A DNA stretch of 43,374 nucleotides from Verrucomicrobiaceae bacterium (GTDB lineage Bacteria; Verrucomicrobiota; Verrucomicrobiia; Verrucomicrobiales; Verrucomicrobiaceae), in the NCBI GenBank assembly GCA_021151605.1, contig JAGKWZ010000015.1, forward strand, positions 1 to 43,374. The letters are read 5' to 3'. Both the position numbers and the translations under genes were made by a program. The stretch's first letter is position 1. Every line of letters starts with the position of its first letter. Below are positions 8,849 through 16,572 of this stretch, one piece after another. The notes beneath the pieces were generated by a model. The model saw only the letters and a list, made by a program, of their open reading frames with translations. It ran no database searches and was not told where the DNA came from.

Positions 8849-9592
8849 ATGAAAACGCTGCTCGTTTTGTTTCTGGCACTGAGCGCTTCATTGCGAGCTC
8901 AGGATGCAGTCACGCTGATCCGCCAGGGGGATGTGCATGACGTGAAGTATGAGGCGAATGAGGCGCTGAAGTATTACCTGCCTGCAGAGAAGCTGCAGCC
9001 GGGGAATGCTGAGTTGCTGGTGAAGATCGCCCGTCAGTATGTGTTCCGCATGACCAGCCTGTCCTCTGTGGCGGAGAAGCTGGCCTCCGCTAAAACGGCC
9101 CTGTCTTACTCAGAAAGGGCGGTCAAGATCGATCCCAAAAGCTGCGAGGCACAGCTTGGTATCGCCATCTCACTCGGACGTATGGCGCAGCTCCAGGGAA
9201 ACAAAGAGAAGGTGGCTGCCTCCCGCCCGATCAAGGAAGCTGCGGAGAAGGCCGCGAAGCTGGATCCGAGAAACGACTATGCGTGGCATATCCTGGGCCG
9301 CTGGCATCAGGGCATCGCTGGAGCCAACAGCTTTTTGCTGGCCATCGCACGACTGGTTTATGGCGACATCCCCGAAGCCTCGAATGAGAAGGCGGTGGAG
9401 TATTTCAAGAAGGCCACCTCCCTGCGTCCTGATCGCCTGATCCATCACATCGAACTGGGGCGAACCTATGCCCAAATGGGGAAGAAGGAGGAGGCGAGAA
9501 AGCTCCTCGAAAGAGGACTCGCCATGCCCAATACGGAAAAAGACGACGCCGAAACCAAAGATCGCGGACGCAAGACGCTGGCGTCGCTTTGA
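8849..9592 (+). CDS. Exported TPR protein resembling RMDN (regulator of microtubule dynamics) family
   Basis: This 247-residue protein starts at the ATG at 8849, where a signal peptide begins (MKTLLVLFLALSASLRAQ). Frame upstream of this point overlaps the methyltransferase and is not protein-like. The mature part is all-helical with TPR-like repeats. Diagnostic stretches are NKEKVAASRPIKEAAEKA, YAWHILGRWHQGIAG and VYGDIPEASNEKAVEYF. These match my memory of the conserved core of eukaryotic RMDN proteins (WHLLGRW...F..LPEAS.EEALEYF), which also have bacterial relatives. Being exported, it probably acts as a periplasmic or envelope scaffold. It is the last gene of the apparent 7755-9592 unit and abuts the convergent gene ending at 9594. 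Confidence 0.85.
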   Translation: MKTLLVLFLALSASLRAQDAVTLIRQGDVHDVKYEANEALKYYLPAEKLQPGNAELLVKIARQYVFRMTSLSSVAEKLASAKTALSYSERAVKIDPKSCEAQLGIAISLGRMAQLQGNKEKVAASRPIKEAAEKAAKLDPRNDYAWHILGRWHQGIAGANSFLLAIARLVYGDIPEASNEKAVEYFKKATSLRPDRLIHHIELGRTYAQMGKKEEARKLLERGLAMPNTEKDDAETKDRGRKTLASL

Positions 9593-9593
9593 C

Positions 9594-10598
9594 TCAGCGA
9601 AGCTGCACGAGCAGCTCGCGCATGCGCAGTTCGATGTTCAGCAGACTTGCCTGCACTTGGCCGAGCCATTGTTTATCAGTGCCTGTGGTTGACTGCTGTA
9701 CGAGGCGGTCGGTGGCATTGAGCGCTGCGCTGAAAAGCGGGAGCGACTGCTCCAGGTCGATGATGAGATATTGCCAGGCGGATTTTTCCACGGCGGAGAA
9801 CTTCTTGAGCACATGAATGAGATGTGCTGAGAGGTCTGCCACATTGGATAGAAGCTGGACGACGGCTGGGCGGTTCCGCACTTCATGAGTCTGTGTGAGC
9901 AACCGCTCGAACCTTCTCAGTTCCTGCCCAAGGGCGATGGAACGCTTGGTTGGGTCCTGAGAGAGTTTGCCGCTGGTGTCCGTGGAGTTGGATCTCGGTA
10001 ATGGCTCGCCCAGATCAGCCAGAGGATTGCCATTGACCTCGGTGGGCTCGAATGGGTCTGCCATGCCTGGGGCATGGAGAGCAGATAGATTGCTTCCGCC
10101 ATGCTCACCCGAGGAAAGCAGGAAATGCTTCCGGCGTGCCCGAGCCTGACGGAACTGCATGGTATCCTCCTCAGCGCTAAGCTGCCAGCGTGGGGCGCTG
10201 ACGCGCAGTTGCAGATGCCAGGACTGGATGAGGATGCGCTGCGACTGCTCGTTGAACCATTCGAAGAAGAGCAGGTTCTTGAGCCCGGTGGGGTCAGGGA
10301 GGACGTTGTCTGCGGCTCGGCTACGGCGGGGTAGCTTCAAAACGCGGTTGGACGCAGTCATCACTCCGGTGAAACCGATCTGGGCATGTGACATCCACGC
10401 CACATCGTCGAGATCAGCGTTGGGAAGCGGGTTGTGGAAGTCCACCCGGCATCCGGCAATATCGCGCATGAAATTTCCCACCAGCTCCACGCGCACCGCC
10501 TTCCCCAGCCCCGCTAAGTGAAGCTGACCGGTGACCAGACCGGGAACTTCATTGGAGAGGTGGCCGCCGAGGAGGGAAGATTCGAGACAAAGGATCAT
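9594..10598 (-). CDS. Conserved-looking hypothetical protein, unrecognised
   Basis: This is a 334-residue protein with no signal peptide. The N-terminal half (about 1-135) looks like a compact beta-rich domain with GLGKAVRVELVGNF, RDIAGCRVDFHNP and FFEWFNEQSQRILIQSW. A polar, proline/serine-rich linker follows (about 160-215), then a helical C-terminal region (about 215-334) rich in Leu, Glu and Arg. I do not recognise the family. The gene is monocistronic: it converges on the TPR gene with 1 nt between stops, and diverges from sixA across about 150 bases of AT-richer DNA. A real gene is likely because the frame is long and has domain-like structure. Confidence 0.75.
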   Translation of the reverse strand: MILCLESSLLGGHLSNEVPGLVTGQLHLAGLGKAVRVELVGNFMRDIAGCRVDFHNPLPNADLDDVAWMSHAQIGFTGVMTASNRVLKLPRRSRAADNVLPDPTGLKNLLFFEWFNEQSQRILIQSWHLQLRVSAPRWQLSAEEDTMQFRQARARRKHFLLSSGEHGGSNLSALHAPGMADPFEPTEVNGNPLADLGEPLPRSNSTDTSGKLSQDPTKRSIALGQELRRFERLLTQTHEVRNRPAVVQLLSNVADLSAHLIHVLKKFSAVEKSAWQYLIIDLEQSLPLFSAALNATDRLVQQSTTGTDKQWLGQVQASLLNIELRMRELLVQLR

Positions 10599-10745
10599 TA
10601 GCGATTCTAAAATCTATAATGAGATAAAAGTTCAGGCAAGGTGCAAAGCTGTAAACACTACTTTGATTTCAGGATTTATGCCTAGCGCTTCCCCTTGATT
10701 GACACCCCGCCCTCACGGTGCCACAAAGCGCGCCTCGTTTTCCTG

Positions 10746-11324
10746 ATGAAGTATCTCACCATCATCCGCCACGCCAAATCCAGCTGGGATCAGCCCGGCT
10801 TGGCGGATCATGACCGGCAGTTGAATGATCGCGGCAGAAAGGCCGCCTCTGCAGTGGGAGCTTTTTTGCATAAAACCTACTTTGGAGGCGGCGAAAGCCC
10901 TCCTTTGCTGCCGAAGCCTGATCGATTGGTCAGCAGTACAGCCCTCCGGGCTCTGAGCACTGCGCAGATCATGAGGGAAGTTATGGCTCTCCCGAATGAG
11001 AGCTTGGTCTTGGACTCTCGTCTCTACCTAGCCGAAGCTGGACAAATCCTCACGGTGGCGCGCGACTTGGACGAAAGCTGGCAGCACGTGGTCATTTTCG
11101 GGCACAATCCAGGAATGCATGAATTTGCCGAGAATATTCTAGCTCGTGCCCACGTGGCAAAGATGCCTACCTGTAGCAGCGTGCTGATCGCGTTACCCAC
11201 TGAGTATTGGGGACTAGCTGAGTGGAGCACGGCTCAACTTATTGGCCATATTACACCAAGATCATTGGAGCGCCGATTCCCGGAGCTTTATCAGGGGATT
11301 TCCCGCGCCGATGGCGACGATTGA
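10746..11324 (+). CDS. SixA-type phosphohistidine phosphatase (histidine phosphatase superfamily)
   Basis: This 192-residue protein starts at the ATG at 10746, which places the catalytic RH motif at residues 8-9 (IIRHAKSSWDQP). The second conserved His is H120 in FGHNPGMHEFA. SSTALRALSTAQIM supplies the conserved arginine. SixA removes phosphate from histidine of Hpt domains in E. coli; related proteins act on other phosphorylated substrates. The window encodes an Hpt-containing kinase (1122-5693), so a link is possible but not shown. The length is typical of longer SixA homologues. Confidence 0.88.
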   Translation: MKYLTIIRHAKSSWDQPGLADHDRQLNDRGRKAASAVGAFLHKTYFGGGESPPLLPKPDRLVSSTALRALSTAQIMREVMALPNESLVLDSRLYLAEAGQILTVARDLDESWQHVVIFGHNPGMHEFAENILARAHVAKMPTCSSVLIALPTEYWGLAEWSTAQLIGHITPRSLERRFPELYQGISRADGDD

Positions 11325-11329
11325 GGTCC

Positions 11330-11407
11330 TCAGGCCTTCTGGAGGAAGGTGAAGACGACGACTCCGAGGAGGAGGAAAAAGGCAGCAATGAACATTCCGG
11401 TAAGCAT
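11330..11407 (-). CDS. 25-residue single-pass membrane peptide
   Basis: An open frame of 26 codons runs from the ATG at 11405-11407 to the TGA at 11330-11332. The peptide begins MLTGMFIAAFF, continues with uninterrupted hydrophobic residues including three valines, and ends FLQKA, so it is essentially one transmembrane helix with a basic tail. A GAGG Shine-Dalgarno lies 7 nt before the ATG. It lies antisense in the gap between sixA (stop 11324) and the DMFA2-like gene (start 11535). Function is unknown. The hydrophobic pattern, ribosome site and free position make it better than chance. Confidence 0.55.
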   Translation of the reverse strand: MLTGMFIAAFFLLLGVVVFTFLQKA

Positions 11408-11534
11408 AGCGAAGCCTCATTAATGCAGAACATGCATGCTGCCAGTGAAAATTCAGAGCGCGTCGAATTCATCGGAAGAGAGATAGCCAGGATGTCGAAG
11501 AAAGGAGCGCCCCCCGCAGAGCTTACTCTCAGGC

Positions 11535-13013
11535 ATGAACTTGATTCAAAAAGAGAACTCCCTGCCGGGATCGAATGACTGGCAACTCACGCGGATGAAG
11601 CCGGATGGCAGCGCGTATCGGTCCGCGGTGATCGAGGGCTACTGCTCGCGCCAGTCCGTGAAGGCCGGGGAGGTGCTGGACTTCTACGTGAGCGCGAAAC
11701 CGGCGGCGAAATTCAAGATCGAGATCTTCCGCACGGGCTATTACGGAGGCAAAGGCGCCCGCTTAATGACGGAGCTGGGGCCATTTGAGGCCAAGGAGCA
11801 GCCGACGCCGCCTGTGGGCGAGAAGCGTCTGCGCGAGTGCCAGTGGGAGAAGAGCGCCTCCTTCACGATCCCGAGCGATTGGGTGAGCGGGGTGTATCTC
11901 GGCAGGCTGACGACGCTTCCGGGTGTTCGTAGTCCGGGCTTTAGCCCGTCTGGAGAAACGACGACCCCAGAACGGGCTGAAGCCCGAACTACGAGCGATG
12001 AACCCTATTGGCAAAGCTACGTGGTCTTCATCGTGACCGACGAGCGCCCGGCGGACATCCTTTTGCAGTGCAGTGACAACACCTGGCAGGCCTACAACAA
12101 GTGGCCGGATGACTACTCGCTGTACACAGACCCGAAGGGTAACCAGGGCTCGTCGGCGGATGTGAGCTTCGACCGGCCGTATGCGAAGTATGCGCAGATC
12201 TATGAGAACCCGCAGTCGGTGGGCAGCGGGGAGTGGCTGTGCTTTGAGTTCCCGATGGGCTTCTGGCTGGAGCAGCAGGGCTACGATGTGAGCTACTGCT
12301 CGAACGTGGACATGATCACGCCGGATCATGGCTTGAAGTGCAAGGCCTTCATCAGTGTGGGTCACGATGAATACTGGGACATCCGCCAATACCAGAGCGT
12401 GGAGAAGATGAAGGACGCGGGCGTGAACCTGCTCTTCCTCTCTGGCAACTCGGTGTGCTGGGTGACGCCGTTTTCACCGAATGCACAGGGCGCTCCAAAC
12501 CGCCGCATCTTCCGTGGTGGGCCGTATGGGGGCGACTACAAGTATGCGGTTGATCGCGAGAAGGACTACGGGCCGTATCCGCATCGCGGGCCCGATGAAG
12601 GTTACCTGATGGGCGTGCGGAACATCGACCCCGTGAATGGTGGCGGCGACTGGGTCTGCTCGAAGCCTGAGCACTGGATCTTTGAAGGCACGGGCATGAA
12701 GATGGGCGACTCGATCCCCGGCATGATTGGATGGGAATACCACGGCGATGCACCGCGAGACCTGCCTGGGCTGGAGATTGTGGCCGGTGGCACGGCCTTC
12801 CAGGGCGGGCGTAATCCGCAGCATTGGGAGGCGGTCATCTTTGATGGGCCGAAGGGAAATTTTATCTTCAATGCCTCGACCATCTGGTGGGCGCAGGGCC
12901 TGAGCAAACCGCCCGGTCACATGCCGGTGTGGAGCCACTACTCACGTCCACATGGCACTGACAAACGCGTGCAGCAAATCACCGCGAACCTGCTGAAGCG
13001 TGCCATCAAATAA
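11535..13013 (+). CDS. N,N-dimethylformamidase large-subunit-like (DMFA2-like) protein
   Basis: This 492-residue protein has an N-terminal beta-sandwich-like region (VKAGEVLDFYVSAKPAAKFKIEIFRTGYYGG) and a glutaminase-amidotransferase-like C-terminal region. The latter includes ADILLQCSDNTWQAYNKW, YSLYTDPKG, VSFDRPY, CSNVDM and SVGHDEYWD, all characteristic of the DMFA2-like C-terminal domain. Dimethylformamidase hydrolyses dimethylformamide, but most homologues have no known substrate, so an amidase-type role is only a family inference. No signal peptide is seen. Residues about 131-153 are unlike the family and correspond to an in-frame palindromic insertion at 11928-11993. It is the first gene of the 11.5-17.6 kb block; the dipeptidase gene starts 16 nt after its stop. 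Confidence 0.85.
   Translation: MNLIQKENSLPGSNDWQLTRMKPDGSAYRSAVIEGYCSRQSVKAGEVLDFYVSAKPAAKFKIEIFRTGYYGGKGARLMTELGPFEAKEQPTPPVGEKRLRECQWEKSASFTIPSDWVSGVYLGRLTTLPGVRSPGFSPSGETTTPERAEARTTSDEPYWQSYVVFIVTDERPADILLQCSDNTWQAYNKWPDDYSLYTDPKGNQGSSADVSFDRPYAKYAQIYENPQSVGSGEWLCFEFPMGFWLEQQGYDVSYCSNVDMITPDHGLKCKAFISVGHDEYWDIRQYQSVEKMKDAGVNLLFLSGNSVCWVTPFSPNAQGAPNRRIFRGGPYGGDYKYAVDREKDYGPYPHRGPDEGYLMGVRNIDPVNGGGDWVCSKPEHWIFEGTGMKMGDSIPGMIGWEYHGDAPRDLPGLEIVAGGTAFQGGRNPQHWEAVIFDGPKGNFIFNASTIWWAQGLSKPPGHMPVWSHYSRPHGTDKRVQQITANLLKRAIK
11928..11993. repeat. Imperfect inverted repeat inserted in-frame in the DMFA2-like gene
   Basis: The left arm 11928-11953 and right arm 11967-11993 are reverse complements except for two substitutions and one extra base, with a 13-base loop. 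Each arm is itself partly palindromic (CGGGCTTTAGCCCG; CGGGCTGAAGCCCG). It is read through in frame as a Pro/Ser/Thr/Arg-rich peptide between two conserved blocks of the protein. Confidence 0.88.
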
Positions 13014-13029
13014 CACCTCCACCATCTTC

Positions 13030-14340
13030 ATGAACCGTCGTCATTTGATCAAATCACTGCCGCTGACCGCTCTCGCCAGCAGCTTCCACCTCCACGTTCG
13101 GTCTCAAGAGGCGAAGAAGCTGTGGGTCACTGGCAATCCGGCTATCGACAAGCCCCGCGAGATCGCGATCAACCTGCTGAAGCCCACGCAGGCGCAGATC
13201 GAGCACGCGTGGGAGTTGCACTTCGGCTCGGTGGTGTTTGAGAGCTACGGCTTCGCCCCGCGCTGCGCGATAGACGCGGAGGCGATGAACGAGGCCATCA
13301 AGTCGGGCTCTTCAGCCGCAGAGATCGCCGATCTCCGCGAGTCGATCTCGATGAACCGCAACGCGACGAACGAGCGCGAGCGGAAGGAGTTTCTCGATGC
13401 CTTTCATGCTGCTGGCGTTACCTGCATCTTCCAAAACACCGGCGAAGAAGGCAGCGACCCGATGCGGTTGATCAAGCGTCTCGCGCACTTCACCAAGGCC
13501 ACCGACTTGATGAAGCCAGCACTCTCCAAAGTGGTCACGGCGGAGGAGGTCGTGGCTTTGAAGAAGGCCGGGAATGTGGGTCTGTGCTTCACGACGAATG
13601 GCGTGCCGCTGATGATGGACTGGGAGAGCGTGAAGGATGAGCTGCGCTTCGTGCGCATCTTCCACGAGCTGGGCACGCGCATGATGCATCTGACCTACAA
13701 CCGGCGGAACCCCATCGGCGACGGGGCAGGGGAGCCGCATGACGGCGGGCTAAGTGACTTTGGTCATGCGGCGGTCGCTGAGATGAACAAGATTGGCGTC
13801 ATCGTGGACACCGCTCACAGCGGCTGGAAGACGGCCTACGATGCCGCGAAAGCCTCATCGAAACCGATGGTGGCGAGTCACACGACCTGCGCGTCTTTGT
13901 ACAAGCACTTCCGTGGCAAGCCGGACGACACGATCAAAGCCATCTGCGACACAGACGGACTCGTGGGCATCTGCTGCATCTCGCGTTTCCTGGGCGGCAA
14001 AGGCGACATCACTGCGCTGATGGATCACCTCGATCACATGATCAAAAAGTTCGGGGTGAAGCACGCGGGCATCGGCTGCGATGTGGCCTACACCTCACGC
14101 TATGATAAAGAAGAGCGCGCCAAGCTCCTGAAGGCACCCGGTGGGCCCGCTGACAAGTGGGAGCACCTTTGGCCGAAGGATGATTACGTCACGTCGCTGG
14201 AGGCCGAGCAAAGCATCGCCTGGAGCAACTGGCCGCTCTTTACCCTCGGCATGATCATGCGCGGACACAGCGATGATGCGATCCGACAGGTGCTCGGTGG
14301 TAATATGCTGCGCGTGCTGAAGGCGAACACCGTGTCATGA
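13030..14340 (+). CDS. Membrane dipeptidase-like protein (peptidase M19 family), exported
   Basis: This 436-residue protein starts at the ATG at 13030, which gives a twin-arginine-like leader (MNRRHLIKSLPLTALASS). The central block RMMHLTYNRRNPIGDGAGEP...GGLSDFGHAAVAEMNKIGVIVDTAHSG matches the M19 renal-dipeptidase fold. H263 (DTAHSG) and H284 (VASHT) occupy the positions of two metal-binding histidines. The usual N-terminal Asp/His metal pair (D-x-H-x-D) and the bridging Glu motif (EG) are not visible, so dipeptidase activity is uncertain. Family members hydrolyse dipeptides in the envelope. The gene probably forms one transcript with the preceding DMFA2-like gene. Confidence 0.85.
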   Translation: MNRRHLIKSLPLTALASSFHLHVRSQEAKKLWVTGNPAIDKPREIAINLLKPTQAQIEHAWELHFGSVVFESYGFAPRCAIDAEAMNEAIKSGSSAAEIADLRESISMNRNATNERERKEFLDAFHAAGVTCIFQNTGEEGSDPMRLIKRLAHFTKATDLMKPALSKVVTAEEVVALKKAGNVGLCFTTNGVPLMMDWESVKDELRFVRIFHELGTRMMHLTYNRRNPIGDGAGEPHDGGLSDFGHAAVAEMNKIGVIVDTAHSGWKTAYDAAKASSKPMVASHTTCASLYKHFRGKPDDTIKAICDTDGLVGICCISRFLGGKGDITALMDHLDHMIKKFGVKHAGIGCDVAYTSRYDKEERAKLLKAPGGPADKWEHLWPKDDYVTSLEAEQSIAWSNWPLFTLGMIMRGHSDDAIRQVLGGNMLRVLKANTVS

Positions 14341-14471
14341 GCAGGCCCGGACGATTTATGCGATGTGCTCGGAAAAAGCCTCGCAACTCAACGGGCCCTC
14401 CGGGCTTTGCTGGTGTGACTTTGATGGAAGCCCCCCTGTGCGACACGTAGTTGGGAACATCTCATTTGTGC

Positions 14472-16535
14472 ATGAAATACCTGCTTCTCCTTCTCGCTCT
14501 CAGCTCCGCGATGGCTGCGGATGAACTCACCGTGCTCGATTCGGCATCGAAACCGGCGGAGGCGTTTGAGGGATGGCTTGTGCGTGAGTTCAATGAGCTG
14601 TGTGACAACCGCAACACGGCGTTTGAGGTGATGATCAAGAGCGAGAAGGCGTGCAAAGCATGGCAGGAGGAGCGGCGGGCGTTCTTTCTTGAACGCATCG
14701 GCGGGCTGCCAGAACGCACGCCGCTGAATCCGCAGATCACCGGCACGCTGAAGGGCAAAGGTTATCGCGTGGAGAACATCATCCTGGAGACGCGGCCTGC
14801 GTTTCATCTCACGGCGAACCTTTACCTGCCAGACACGCCGCCGCCGTGGCCTGCGGTGCTGGTGTCGTGCGGGCACAGTCATGAGGGGAAGGCGGTGGGG
14901 CAGTATCAACTCATCTGCATGCTGCTGGCCCGCCACGGCATGGCGGCGATGTGCTACGATCCCATCGGGCAGGGCGAGCGCTATCAGATGCTCGATCTGG
15001 CAAAGGAACGCGCCGTTTTCGACGATGCGCCGCATGTGAAAGTGCCGCATCCGAATGTGCGCCTCATGTGCACCACGGAGCACACGATGACGGGCATCAG
15101 CAGCGCTTTGATCGGCGCAAACGCGGCGCAGTTCCGCATCTGGGACGGCATGCGTGTCATCGACTACCTGCAAAGCCGTAAGGACATCCTCGCGGACAAA
15201 ATCGGCTGTACGGGAAACAGCGGCGGCGGCACGGAGACCGCGTATCTGATGGCGCTGGATGATCGCATCCTCGCCGCGGCACCCGGCTGCTACCTCACCA
15301 CCTTCAAAAAGCTCATCGAGACCAAAGGCCCTCAGGATGGCGAGCAGAACATCGCCGGGCAGATCGCCTTCGGCATGGACGAGGCGGACTACTGCATTAT
15401 GCGCGCACCGAAGCCCACGCTCATCTGCGCGGGTACGCGGGATGTCACCTTCGACTTCGGCGGCACCTGGGAGCTGTTTCGCGACGCCAAACGCTTCTAT
15501 TCGCGAATCGGCCATCCTGACATGATCGACCTCGCCGCACCGGATGCTCCGCACGGCTTCACGCTGCAACTCCGCGAGGCGGTGACGCGATTCATGGCGC
15601 GGCATCTTCTCAGCAAGGACATCGTCGTGCGAGAGATCGAAAAGCTACCGGATTCGTTCGATGACAACCAGCTCCGCGATTTATCGAAACCAGACTGGAC
15701 GCCCGAGCAGCTCCAATGCACACCGAAAGGCCAGGTGAGGTTGCTACCGGGCGAGCGCAGTGTGTTTCAAATCAACGCGGAAACCGCCGCGAAGCTCAAG
15801 AAGACCCGCGAGAGCGGTTTGGGGCCCAAAACCATCCTTGAGACCATCGGAGCCTCCGAAACGATCGCGGAGCCCCAAGTCGAAAGCATCGGCAAAATCG
15901 CCCGCGAGGGCTTCAGTATCGAAAAACTGGCTTTGAAGGTCGAAAACGCCTTCCAACTGCCCGCGCTGCTTTACACGCCAGACAAACCCAATGGCCAGGC
16001 CATCCTCTACCTGCATGGCGAGAGCCTGAAAGCGGACTCCGACGCCATCGAGCAGTTTGTGAAGGCCGGAAACCTCGTCCTCGCCGCCGAACTGCGCGGC
16101 ATCGGCGAGACAGAAACCGGTCTGCGCCGCAAATCCTTCGGCGCAGGCCGGTTCGGTCGCGACAACCTCGAAATCATCACTGCCTACCTCATGGGCAAAA
16201 GCTTTGTCGGCATGCGTGCGGATGATGTGCGGAGCTGGGCACGATATTTGAAAACCAAAGCGGGAACGGTGAGCCTCATCGCGACCGGCGAGGCCGCGAT
16301 CCCCGGTCTCCATGCGGCTGCATTGGAACCCGATGATTTCACCAAGATCACGCTGCGCCGCATGATCACCAGCTACGAGTCCCTTGTTGGCGAGGGAGAG
16401 ACCTTCGACCAGACCGTGAACATGATCCATGGCGTCCTGAGCCACTACGACCTGCCGGATTTGATCCGGCTTGTCGGAAAGGATCGCGTCTTCATTGAGC
16501 AGCCCGTGGATGGGATGGGTGCGAAGGTGGAATGA
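14472..16535 (+). CDS. Exported alpha/beta hydrolase, acetylxylan-esterase-like, two-domain
   Basis: This 687-residue protein starts at the ATG at 14472, where a signal peptide begins (MKYLLLLLALSSAMAAD). The first hydrolase domain has nucleophile S250 in TGNSGGG, acid D324 in AGTRDVTFDF and H361 in DAPHGF, a complete catalytic triad, with an oxyanion-type VSCGHSHEG upstream. A second alpha/beta-hydrolase-like part (about 470-687) contains AILYLHGES and AAELRGIGETETG but no obvious GxSxG, so it may be inactive. Related proteins in Verrucomicrobiota and Planctomycetota are annotated as acetylxylan esterases or glucuronoyl-esterase-like. A role in deacylating plant or algal polysaccharide is inference. 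The gene is co-directional with its neighbours. Confidence 0.85.
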   Translation: MKYLLLLLALSSAMAADELTVLDSASKPAEAFEGWLVREFNELCDNRNTAFEVMIKSEKACKAWQEERRAFFLERIGGLPERTPLNPQITGTLKGKGYRVENIILETRPAFHLTANLYLPDTPPPWPAVLVSCGHSHEGKAVGQYQLICMLLARHGMAAMCYDPIGQGERYQMLDLAKERAVFDDAPHVKVPHPNVRLMCTTEHTMTGISSALIGANAAQFRIWDGMRVIDYLQSRKDILADKIGCTGNSGGGTETAYLMALDDRILAAAPGCYLTTFKKLIETKGPQDGEQNIAGQIAFGMDEADYCIMRAPKPTLICAGTRDVTFDFGGTWELFRDAKRFYSRIGHPDMIDLAAPDAPHGFTLQLREAVTRFMARHLLSKDIVVREIEKLPDSFDDNQLRDLSKPDWTPEQLQCTPKGQVRLLPGERSVFQINAETAAKLKKTRESGLGPKTILETIGASETIAEPQVESIGKIAREGFSIEKLALKVENAFQLPALLYTPDKPNGQAILYLHGESLKADSDAIEQFVKAGNLVLAAELRGIGETETGLRRKSFGAGRFGRDNLEIITAYLMGKSFVGMRADDVRSWARYLKTKAGTVSLIATGEAAIPGLHAAALEPDDFTKITLRRMITSYESLVGEGETFDQTVNMIHGVLSHYDLPDLIRLVGKDRVFIEQPVDGMGAKVE

Positions 16536-16572
16536 AGTCGGTTCTGCGTGGCGTTTATGCCGGCTCATTTGA

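Noticed and set aside
11222..11578. Plus-strand open frame overlapping the ends of sixA and the DMFA2-like gene
   Set aside because: It overlaps both real genes, is low-complexity (acidic Glu/Asp/Ser run), and that run is the antisense of the hydrophobic membrane peptide at 11330-11407.
14341..14471. GC-rich stretch GGGCCCTCCGGGCTT considered as a terminator or repeat
   Set aside because: The stem would be only about 4 bp and there is no T-tract or second copy in the window.
14388..15605. Long minus-strand open frame (405 residues) antisense to the esterase gene
   Set aside because: It is rich in Arg, His and Ala with no domain, and mirrors the codon bias of the plus-strand esterase, which has a signal peptide and a full catalytic triad.
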